DNA from: JAIYCX01 sp964353175
Lineage (GTDB): Bacteria; Bdellovibrionota_C; UBA2361; SZUA-149; DAOLCO01
DNA length: 64,000 bases
Assembly: GCA_964353175.1 (NCBI GenBank)
Contig: CAYGUX010000013.1
Span: forward strand, 9,507 to 73,506
Reading direction: 5' to 3'
Positions 46,901-52,636 of the stretch are shown one piece after another (positions within the stretch are counted from its first letter, which is position 1; each line of letters starts with the position of its first letter). A program made the position numbers and the translations under genes. The notes under the pieces are model-generated. The model saw only the letters and a list, made by a program, of their open reading frames with translations, made no database searches and was not told the DNA's origin.

Positions 46901-46987
46901 CTTGTCACGAATATCAGGCCTGTATGCGTATTTGAGATCCTTAAGTTTCTCAATTAATGCTTGTTCGATCTGCTGCTCTTTAGTCAT
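43979..46987 (-). CDS. hsdR: Type I restriction enzyme R subunit
   Basis: 1002 aa. N-terminal nuclease domain with Asp119 (HRYDV) and QIELK (131-135), then SF2 translocase motors: HTTGSGKT (273-280), DECHRSQFGE, FTGTPIF and a later TNRVL/FSRTNR helicase motif VI-type segment (QAFSRTNRVL). The C-terminal helical part contacts HsdM. It translocates DNA and cleaves between sites when the target is unmethylated. First gene of the four-gene operon. Confidence 0.96.
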   Translation of the reverse strand: MTKEQQIEQALIEKLKDLKYAYRPDIRDKLTLEQNFREKFQALNQVKLTDSEFARLRDEIVDSDVFNASKTLRERNTFQREDGTPLQYTLVNIKDWCKNDFEVINQLRINTDSSHHRYDVILLINGIPVVQIELKTLGLTPRRAMEQIVDYKNDLGNGYENTLLCFVQLFIVSNRDNTLYFANNHNQHFSFDADERFLPIYQLAKEDNTKITHLDDFAENFLAKCTLGQMISRYMVLVVSEQKLMMMRPYQIYAVKAIVDCIHQNRGNGYIWHTTGSGKTLTSFKASTLLKDNPDIDKCLFVVDRKDLDKQTRDEFNKFQEGCVEENTNTETLVRRMLSDDYADKVIVTTIQKLGLALDENSKRNQQIKQGGRETYKERLQPLRNQRIVFIFDECHRSQFGENHQAIKTFFPRAQLFGFTGTPIFDDNASYNKVDGTIGSYLTTEDIFEKQLHAYTITNAIDDRNVLRFHVDYFGEKPKNASTDGKNKVKPRHASPQLVVAEILKKHDSATNHRRFNALLATSSINDAIQYYELLKEAQAKMLAQDEGYVHLNVACVFSPPAEGNRDVQQIQEDLPQEKEDNKQSPDEKKAALKIIISDYNEQYDRNHSINEFDLYYQDVQQRIKDQKYSSQDYPRKNKIDITIVVDMLLTGFDSKYLNTLYVDKNLKYHGLIQAFSRTNRVLNDTKPYGNILDFRYQEDAVNTAIARFSGQDINRSKEIWLVDPAPVVIEKYEKAVAALGNFMTSSDLLCEPEAVYSLKGDTARIEFVNRFKEVQRLKTQLDQYTDLTSEQKEKIEQLLPEDQMRSFRGSYLETAERLKVEQGKSKADDPVRQLEFELVLFASALIDYDYIMGLIAKSTDDKSSKQKMSRRQLIDLICSSSNLMDEREDIVDYINSLTPNTSLNEKDVRRGYERFKAEKLAKELGELAEKHRIKKEILQEFVDGILGRMIFDGERLSELFEPLDLGWKVRSQAELTLMEDLAPMLKKLARGREISGLAAYE

Positions 46988-47202
46988 TTATTGATAATAA
47001 ATTTTATAGGAATGTTTGAATTAGTATTCAAACTTATATTACGTTCTTTTAACATACGAAAGCCGTTAAAACTATAGAATCCTATTGTTTGTTTTCCCCA
47101 ATTCACTCTCTCGCGCATGCATATTTATTACTTTCTAATAGTGCAACGCTTCATTGCACTATTAAATCCTGGCATAGAATTTAATTTTACCCTCAAATAG
47201 AT

Positions 47203-47256
47203 CATTAAATTAGTAGCCAGGTAGTTAAATTAGTAGGTTGGCCACTAGCCTACAGG
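47203..47256 (+). repeat. Interspersed island repeat, copies 3a and 3b
   Basis: Partial copy 47203-47219 followed by a full copy 47220-47256 ending CCACTAGCCTACAGG. It lies between the hsdR promoter region and the next module. Confidence 0.85.
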
Positions 47257-47330
47257 CACTATTGAAATACCCAAAGATTAGAAAAAAGAAGAGTAAAAAC
47301 ACTAAGGAAAAGATTCTCCAAATAAACTGC

Positions 47331-47359
47331 AAAGAAGAAAAAAGGACCCCGAGTCCTTT
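47331..47359 (-). terminator. Intrinsic terminator of the 146-aa gene
   Basis: On the minus strand AAAGGAC-tcggg-GTCCTTT is followed by TTTCTTCTTT. It lies about 60 bases after the stop at 47421. Confidence 0.75.
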
Positions 47360-47420
47360 ACTTTGAAAACCTTTTAAGTAGAAGATTTTGGGGTCATGGG
47401 CCAATGAGAAGATGATCTCC

Positions 47421-47861
47421 TCATTGTATTTGCAATAGTTCGCTCCCAGCACTAGTTATGGAATAAGTACCCTTTTCCAGTTTAGCTAATCCCAACTTAG
47501 CCAGAGAAGTCATGTAACTTCCAACTCCGCTTATACGGCCAGGATCTTCCTTCGCTTGGACATGAAGAGTGTTTCTGATGAACACGCTATTTTTAGGTCC
47601 ATGCTCTTGGAGGAGGTGCAAAATAGACAACAATTGTTCTCCTTCCCGATGGAAGTCCTTAGTCGTGCCATGGTCTACCATTAACGAGGCCAGATTACGA
47701 AGTTGCTTCTGTCTGGGCATTGGAACTCCAGACAAGTCCGCTACTTCCTCCACCAATCTTGCCAACTCTGCTTGGATATTTACCATTGTATCCTGAATGC
47801 ATTTAAGCCTTTTCAGAATAGCTGATACATTTACCTTCTTCTGCGCATCGCTACTACTCAT
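47421..47861 (-). CDS. Small protein with coiled coil and winged-helix-like C-terminus
   Basis: 146 aa from the ATG at 47861, which has GAAAGG 6 bases upstream (an in-frame start 13 codons earlier has none). A helical, coiled-coil-like N-terminus (about 10-45) is followed by an ISGVGSYMTSLAKLGLAKLEKGTYSITSAGSELL segment that reads like a winged-helix wing pair. It may be a DNA-binding regulator. No family recognised. Single-gene module between repeat copies 3 and 4. Confidence 0.6.
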   Translation of the reverse strand: MSSSDAQKKVNVSAILKRLKCIQDTMVNIQAELARLVEEVADLSGVPMPRQKQLRNLASLMVDHGTTKDFHREGEQLLSILHLLQEHGPKNSVFIRNTLHVQAKEDPGRISGVGSYMTSLAKLGLAKLEKGTYSITSAGSELLQIQ

Positions 47862-48027
47862 AACGAACCTTTCAACTGAACCTAAAATTCGAGGCCACAT
47901 TAACCATACATCAAAATCATAGGAAACAATAGTGGCTGCAAATTATTTTCAAATAGTCCCTTTCCCGTATGCTGAAGATATCATCCTGCTTGTTGCAAAA
48001 TGCCTTGATTTCATTAGATCTTTCAAA

Positions 48028-48066
48028 TAGTTAGATAAGTAGCTAGGCTACTAGCCGACTCTAACT
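48028..48066 (+). repeat. Interspersed island repeat, copy 4
   Basis: TAGTTAGATAAGTAGCTAGG then CTACTAGCCGACTCTAACT. The hydrolase homology of the broken copy begins at the very next base, 48067. Confidence 0.85.
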
Positions 48067-48236
48067 AAATCAATCCCATCCTTAGAAAAAAAACTTACAC
48101 CTTCTGTTTTACTAACAGAGTGAGTTGATGGCCGAAGCTCACTTGAAGCTAAAAGCAAATTATCGTTTAAAAGATTAATGCTATAGGAGCACCCATAGAA
48201 AGAAGACAGAATCAATATAAGAACAAAAACTCTCAT
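48067..48236 (-). pseudogene. 5' fragment of the CocE-type lipoprotein hydrolase gene
   Basis: From the ATG at 48236 the frame encodes about 56 residues nearly identical to the intact hydrolase (lipobox SFYGC, SSELRPSTHSVSK), then runs into repeat copy 4, where it stops. The remaining about 525 codons are missing. A TGGGGAAATG-type RBS is kept. It cannot make an enzyme, at most a short lipopeptide. Confidence 0.9.
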
Positions 48237-48594
48237 TTCCCCAAACACCCACATTTAAAAAATACCCCTAGCTCTAATTTCCTTTAATACAACCTTATAT
48301 CTAGTCGCAATGAACTAACAGAAGTAAGTAGCAAGCCCACGTAACCACACAAAAACCACGCATAATTAGATGCCCACTTCACAACCTAAGGCTCATAATA
48401 ATATGAATACAGACTATAGTCATAGACAATCCTGCTCTTAGTTGGAATTGAAAGTAGTTTGCAGAAATTCAAGCAGGCAATTATGCAGTATTAAGGTGGC
48501 ATTATTGCGTTGTGCTTAGTCGCTGTGGCTAAGCAATGCACTGAGAAGAGTTCGGGGAAGAGAAGGAATAACTCTACTTTTATCAAATTTATCA
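48067..48594. repeat. Duplicated block, copy B
   Basis: Second copy of the 35889-36403 block, same orientation, roughly 10 percent diverged in coding and non-coding parts alike. It is bounded on both sides by interspersed repeats (copies 4 and 5). Confidence 0.85.
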
Positions 48595-48635
48595 GATGGT
48601 TAAATAGGTACGTAGGCTACTAGCCGACTCTAACT
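48595..48635 (+). repeat. Interspersed island repeat, copy 5
   Basis: GATGGTTAAATAGGTACGTA then GGCTACTAGCCGACTCTAACT, identical over 37 bases to copy 2b apart from the first bases. Confidence 0.85.
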
Positions 48636-48665
48636 GAGAATTGGGGAATTAATAAGATAAGGAAC

Positions 48666-48696
48666 AAAAAAGCCCTCACCAAAGCGTGGGAAGGGC
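48666..48696 (-). terminator. Intrinsic terminator of the 198-aa gene
   Basis: Minus strand: GCCCT/AGGGC stem with an inner CAC/GTG pair, followed by TTTTTT. It lies 33 bases after the stop at 48729. Confidence 0.7.
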
Positions 48697-48728
48697 AATT
48701 GCTCAGAATTTGGAAAAGCACGTTTGGA

Positions 48729-49325
48729 CTATTCGAGTATCTGATTAAGACACCTCATGAACGCGTCATTGCTACCGATTTCCGAGGACACCACTGAAGC
48801 TTCCAAGACGGGGGCGTCTACTGCGACCAGAGAGAGACGGAATTCTCGGCACCAATTTGCACTATCAAGTCCAATCTCTTTCAGAAGACCACTCCAGTTG
48901 CAGCTACCCAGAGACAACAGCAGCAAGAGCTTATAAGTCGCCGTCCTCTTTTCCGTCGGAACATCAATGATTTTTCCGTATTCCAGTTTGCAGAATTTCT
49001 GCCACTTTTCGAGAACGTCAAACCATTCAATTGCGGCAGACCTTACATCCCGAACAGTCTTGATCTTTCTGCTACCGATTGTAAATTCGAAATCCATTCC
49101 CTCTACGGTAGTACAAATAGAGTCAATTTCTTCTAGCGAGCAGACATCAAAAAGAAATTTTGTTACCCCTCCATTATAGCTCAGATCAGCCCATTGGATA
49201 GAGAACTCCTTGTTTCCCAAGTCACTGGTAGAGATTAGTAACATTACTCGAATACTAGTCATCTCAAAACTCCCGTCACGTAACCTAAAAACCTTTACCT
49301 TACCCACACTAGGTGAGGTACTCAT
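48729..49325 (-). CDS. Hypothetical protein of the defence island
   Basis: 198 aa from ATG at 49325. No signal or membrane segment and no recognised family. The N-terminal half is strand-rich (KVKVFRLRDGSFEMTSIRVMLLIS) and the C-terminal half helical. It has a good terminator, and its start codon lies in the arm of a perfect 20-bp inverted repeat (49315-49360). A longer start (TTG at 49337) falls in the loop region of the same hairpin. A single-gene module between repeat copies 5 and 6. Slightly higher GC than the flanks suggests a foreign origin. Confidence 0.6.
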   Translation of the reverse strand: MSTSPSVGKVKVFRLRDGSFEMTSIRVMLLISTSDLGNKEFSIQWADLSYNGGVTKFLFDVCSLEEIDSICTTVEGMDFEFTIGSRKIKTVRDVRSAAIEWFDVLEKWQKFCKLEYGKIIDVPTEKRTATYKLLLLLSLGSCNWSGLLKEIGLDSANWCREFRLSLVAVDAPVLEASVVSSEIGSNDAFMRCLNQILE

Positions 49326-49360
49326 AAAGAAGCACAATTATGCTTCTTTATGAGTACCTC
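49315..49360. promoter_or_regulatory. Perfect 20-bp inverted repeat over a start codon
   Basis: GAGGTACTCATAAAGAAGCA (49315-49334), 6-base loop, exact reverse complement 49341-49360. In the transcript of the 198-aa gene the ATG (49323-49325) would be buried in a 20-bp stem, unless transcription starts within the repeat. Alternatively it is an operator or the mark of an excised element. Confidence 0.7.
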
Positions 49361-49467
49361 TTATTTATTTTACCCAAATTGAATTTTAAAAGAGCAGTAG
49401 TTAGGTCGGAATAATAGCATTTAGATGAGTTGTAAGCAATAGGCTGTCCCAGGCTTCAGACAATTCC

Positions 49468-49500
49468 AGATGGTTAAACTAGTAGGTAGGCCACTAGCCC
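49468..49500 (+). repeat. Interspersed island repeat, copy 6
   Basis: TGGTTAAACTAGTAGGTAGG then CCACTAGCCC. The 75 bases between this and copy 7 hold no gene. Confidence 0.85.
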
Positions 49501-49575
49501 TGATTAGGTATATATTAGCTATGACTCAACCTTAGCACGAAGCTCTAACAACAATGAATTTATGTGAGGAGTACC

Positions 49576-49610
49576 CAGGTAGTTAGGTCAGTAGGTAGGC
49601 CACTAGCCCC
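49576..49610 (+). repeat. Interspersed island repeat, copy 7
   Basis: CAGGTAGTTAGGTCAGTAGG then TAGGCCACTAGCCCC. The truncated RhuM reading frame opens right after it. Confidence 0.85.
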
Positions 49611-50243
49611 AGGCTTACAGCTAACGAATTTTTCGACCGCCAACTTGAAAAGATCCGAGAGATTAGGCTTTCTGAGCGCAAGTTTTATCAGAAGATTACT
49701 GATATCTACGCTACTGCATTAGATTATGATTCTTCAGCAAGTTCCACTAAACGTTTTTTTGCCGCTGTTCAAAATAAAATCCATTATGCTATTCATGGCA
49801 GTACGGCGGCTGAGGTGATAGTGGAGAGGGCAGACCACACCAAAGATAATATGGGACTTACCAATTGGGATACTGCTCCAAAAGGTAAAATTCACAAATA
49901 TGATGTTGTCGTCGCTAAAAACTATCTCTCAGACTTTGAGCTTGGGCAGATGGAGCGTATTGTATCTGCATATTTGGATATGGCAGAAATGCAGGCCATA
50001 CGTAAAATTCCCATGACGATGAGCGACTGGGAGAAGCGCCTAAGTGGATTTCTGACGTTATGGGATAGAAATATCCTACAAGACGCTGGCAAAGTAACTG
50101 CTGAAATTGCGAAGGCTCATGCTGAAAGTGAATTTGAATAATACCGCATCGTCCAGGATCACTTGTATGAATCAGATTTTGATCGACAGATAAAAGGATT
50201 GGAAGATCTCGAAAAGAGACTCTTAGAGCGTGTCGGGGGATGA
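49611..50243 (+). pseudogene. rhuM: RhuM family protein, 5'-truncated and with a nonsense codon
   Basis: The frame resumes in the middle of a RhuM-type protein (LTANEFFDRQLEKIREIRLS, ERKFYQKITDIYATALDYD, NKIHYAIHGSTAAEVIVERA, MGLTNWDTAPKGKI, RKIPMTMSDWEKRLSGFL, DAGKVTAEIAKAHAESEFE). The N-terminal part and start codon are missing, cut at repeat copy 7. A TAA at about 50139-50141 interrupts ESEFE-YRIVQD, where homologues continue; the frame then runs on to a TGA at 50243. An ATG- or GTG-started product could still arise from 49815. RhuM genes are often found inside type I restriction operons, between hsdM and hsdS. Confidence 0.85.
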
Positions 50244-50260
50244 CGAGTAAGGGGAATTAT

Positions 50261-50298
50261 ATGGAGAAATTGTTAGATGGGGTGGAGGCGAAGAGGAA
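50261..50298 (+). pseudogene. 5' remnant of a second hsdS gene
   Basis: ATG with AAGGGG upstream begins MEKLLDGVEAKRK, which resembles the start of HsdS proteins of rhuM-containing type I operons, and is cut after about 13 codons by repeat copy 8. With the RhuM fragment 17 bases before it, this is an internal slice of a second, lost type I operon. The match is short and from memory. Confidence 0.5.
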
Positions 50299-50348
50299 GG
50301 TAGTTAGGTAGGTAACTTTTAATTAGTTAGGTAACTAGGCTACTAGCC
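50299..50348 (+). repeat. Interspersed island repeat, copies 8a and 8b
   Basis: GGTAGTTAGGTAGGTAAC (50299-50316), then TAGTTAGGTAACTAGGCTAC and TAGCC (50324-50348). Doubled like copies 2 and 3. Confidence 0.8.
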
Positions 50349-50434
50349 ACATCCATTCTCTCTGTTAGAAAACCATTCCACGACGACTAGTAGTTCTACA
50401 TAGGCCCAAGGAATATTTTAATTCCTGGTCCGGA

Positions 50435-50710
50435 TTGTCAGGCCTGATTTGGGGGCATGATACTTATGCAAAGTATATAAATACCAAAGCCACTGATTCG
50501 CAAGTACTTTCTGCCAGCAAGTATGGCGTTTTGATCATAGGCATCAGTGCAGGATTACTTATATTGACTATTAAAGATTACCTAAATGGAGATGTGCTCT
50601 TCAATTTCAATAGAGCTGTCGCATCTGCGATAGCCGCTCCTCTAATACTATCAGTATTCTGGGCAAAACTACCAGAAATTCAATTGTATTTGCTACGCTT
50701 ATCTCACTAA
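50435..50710 (+). CDS. Possible small membrane protein, perhaps frameshifted
   Basis: 91 aa from a TTG at 50435; the frame is open upstream to 50369 without a better start. It has two hydrophobic segments (about 30-45 and 60-76). After the stop another frame continues with a further hydrophobic stretch (VFATLISLIIGAPLAWWSN, 50680-50740), which suggests one longer membrane protein broken by a frameshift. No family recognised. Confidence 0.35.
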   Translation: MSGLIWGHDTYAKYINTKATDSQVLSASKYGVLIIGISAGLLILTIKDYLNGDVLFNFNRAVASAIAAPLILSVFWAKLPEIQLYLLRLSH

Positions 50711-50794
50711 TTATTGGTGCACCGCTTGCTTGGTGGTCGAATTCACAATTATATACACACAATGAGCCAACAAAAGTCCATTGGGTAGCTGCCT

Positions 50795-51079
50795 CTACGC
50801 CACTTTCTTTAATCTCACCTCCACCTCCATCCCCACACCATCCACCATTCGTAACAACCGATCAATAGTTACCTTCTGCAAACTACCCGACAAAATTCCA
50901 CTAACAGCTGAGCGAGGCAGACCTGACAACTCGGAGAGTTCAAGATGGGTAATATTGTTAACTCGAATATTATCCTGAATACCCTTAATAAGCTTTGCCT
51001 TTATAATAGCTTCGGTACTTCTAGCTCTAGAAATTCCTAGCATTGTAGATAGTTTTTTAGAATTGGTTCTTTTTTTCAT
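50795..51079 (-). CDS. higA: XRE-family antitoxin (HigA-like)
   Basis: 94 aa. C-terminal helix-turn-helix ITHLELSELSGLPRSAVSGILSGSLQKVTIDRLLRMVDGVG, typical of HigA-type antitoxins that follow a Gp49-like toxin. It overlaps the toxin stop by 4 bases. It should bind and neutralise the toxin and repress the operon. Confidence 0.85.
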   Translation of the reverse strand: MKKRTNSKKLSTMLGISRARSTEAIIKAKLIKGIQDNIRVNNITHLELSELSGLPRSAVSGILSGSLQKVTIDRLLRMVDGVGMEVEVRLKKVA

Positions 51080-51390
51080 AGTATCCTTTTTAGCCGATCT
51101 GCTGCTGTCTTTAAATTCTGAATAGGGGTCTTGTTGCTTGTTTTAACAAAGGCATGGATCAACCATATTCCTTCTGCTCCCAAGATAACGAAAATAATCC
51201 TATAAATACTATTTCTATCCCTAAGCCTAAGTTCATAAACCCGCCTCCCGATAGTAGGCATAGGCCGACAAATGGGCATGGCTAAATTCTCTCCGTTTTC
51301 TAACCGAACAAGAAGATCAGCCAAATCACCCCTAACATCTTCAGGAAACTCTAAAATCTCCTTTTGGCAAGGTTTCAAAATCTTTATCAT
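51076..51390 (-). CDS. higB: RelE/HigB-type toxin (phage-derived Gp49-like)
   Basis: 104 aa. RelE-like fold pattern of Gp49-like toxins: FPEDVRGDLADLLVRLENGE, GRRVYELRLRDRNSIYRIIFVI, IWLIHAFVKTSNKTP. These are mRNA interferases acting on ribosomes. The toxin gene comes first and the antitoxin second, as in higBA. Last intact module of the island. Confidence 0.87.
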   Translation of the reverse strand: MIKILKPCQKEILEFPEDVRGDLADLLVRLENGENLAMPICRPMPTIGRRVYELRLRDRNSIYRIIFVILGAEGIWLIHAFVKTSNKTPIQNLKTAADRLKRIL

Positions 51391-51505
51391 CTGAGTGTCT
51401 CATATTTAAGACTTTGTCGTCAACAAGAATCTGGTTTGAATAATGTGTTAATTATTTATCGTATTTATTTCAGCACTGAGCCAAAATAGTAGAACAAACC
51501 GATAA

Positions 51506-51557
51506 GCTAGTGGCCTACCCAAAAAGTTAAATAAGTAGGTACGCACTAGCCTACTGG
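51506..51557. repeat. Interspersed island repeat, copy 9 (inverted piece plus direct copy)
   Basis: GCTAGTGGCCTACC (51506-51519) is an inverted part of the repeat, followed at 51525-51557 by a direct copy (AGTTAAATAAGTAGGTACGC then ACTAGCCTACTGG). A further partial copy, GGAGTTAGGTAGGTAAC, is at 51617-51633. These mark the right border of the island. Confidence 0.75.
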
Positions 51558-51837
51558 AATAGGTAGTGATGATTAAGTTATTGATTTTTCAATACCTATC
51601 GATCTGAGGTAGAAAAGGAGTTAGGTAGGTAACCAAAACTCTTGGCTCCTCTCAGTTACCACCCAAAGTGCCACTAAATTAGACAAGTTACATAGACAGG
51701 TCTATGAGGACTCCCCCCTAATACCTCAAACTATCCCATAGTTTCATATACTTAATACAAATCTATTTGGCATTTCAAATTCTTCTTGGTACAAAACATG
51801 AACATTATACTTTTCTAACCCATAACTATTTCAAAAC

Positions 51838-52587
51838 ATGTCCTCTAATTCTGACCTAGATAGAAGAAACTTTATTAAAACTGCAGGTGTTGTTGGAGCG
51901 GTCACCTTAGGCCTTGGAGCTACTGCTAAAGTTATTGCAGATAATGAACCTCCTAAGTCATTAGGTGAAATAACTACACACACACTTCCAGCTCTACCAT
52001 ATTCTTACAATGCCTTGGAGCCTTACATCGATGAAGAGACAATGAAAATTCATCATTCTAAACACCACCAAGGATATGTAACTGGCCTTAACGCAGCCGA
52101 GAAAGCCTTAGCCGAAGCGAGAGCCAGTGCTGATTATTCTCTGATTGAATACTGGAGCAAAAAGTTAAGCTTTAATGGAGGAGGTCATGCGTTACATTCA
52201 ATATTTTGGACCATCATGGCGCCTTCTAAAAACGGCCCACTAAAAGGTATTGGTGGTGGAGAGCCTGCGGGTAAACTCGCTAAAAAGATAAGTCGAGATT
52301 TTGGTAGTCTTGAAGTATTTAAAAAACAGTTTGCAAGTGCCGCGGCTAAAGTAGAGGGAAGCGGCTGGGCAATACTTTCCTACAGAAAATCTGATGATAG
52401 ATTAATTGTTCATCAAATTGAGAACCAACATAAATTGGGGACATGGGATGAAACTCCACTGTTAGTTTTAGATGTATGGGAACATGCTTACTACCTAAAA
52501 CATAAAAACATGCGGGCAGATTACATAGACGCTTGGTGGAATGTTGTAAATTGGAAGGCTGTAGAGAATAGACTTAGTTCGATATAG
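51838..52587 (+). CDS. Tat-exported superoxide dismutase, Mn/Fe family
   Basis: 249 aa. N-terminal twin-arginine signal DRRNFIKTAG (Arg9-Arg10) with a hydrophobic stretch to about 30, so the folded metalloenzyme goes to the periplasm. Metal ligands His72, His120 (GGGHALHSIFW), Asp212 and His216 (LDVWEHAYY) are complete. It is paralogous to the cytoplasmic sodA at 11.2 kb. It is the first core-type gene right of the island and has its own promoter region. Confidence 0.92.
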   Translation: MSSNSDLDRRNFIKTAGVVGAVTLGLGATAKVIADNEPPKSLGEITTHTLPALPYSYNALEPYIDEETMKIHHSKHHQGYVTGLNAAEKALAEARASADYSLIEYWSKKLSFNGGGHALHSIFWTIMAPSKNGPLKGIGGGEPAGKLAKKISRDFGSLEVFKKQFASAAAKVEGSGWAILSYRKSDDRLIVHQIENQHKLGTWDETPLLVLDVWEHAYYLKHKNMRADYIDAWWNVVNWKAVENRLSSI

Positions 52588-52606
52588 TTTCACTGCTAGG
52601 AGTGAT

Positions 52607-52636
52607 GAAGGGCTAGTCTAGCCAGCCCTTCTTTTT
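52607..52636 (+). terminator. Bidirectional terminator between sod and corA
   Basis: GAAGGGCT/AGCCCTTC, 8-bp stem with a 9-base loop, followed by TTTTT on the plus strand. It includes the stop codon of the convergent corA gene. Confidence 0.75.

Noticed and set aside
47225..47452. 75-aa minus-strand frame
   Set aside because: It runs through a terminator and an interspersed repeat and overlaps the end of the 146-aa gene; Phe-rich chance translation.
36443..51390. Prophage or conjugative element
   Set aside because: No integrase, terminase, portal, capsid, relaxase or transfer gene could be recognised; content is restricted to defence, toxin-antitoxin and unknown genes.
36404..51633. Integron cassette array
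   Set aside because: All but one repeat copy carry GTTRRRY, like the attC core site, but the conserved part continues on the wrong side of it, no R''-L''-L'-R' hairpin architecture is present, one module is 7 kb long and no IntI gene is in the window. Left as an open analogy only.
36404..51633. CRISPR array
   Set aside because: Repeats are far apart and irregularly spaced with genes between them; no cas gene is present.
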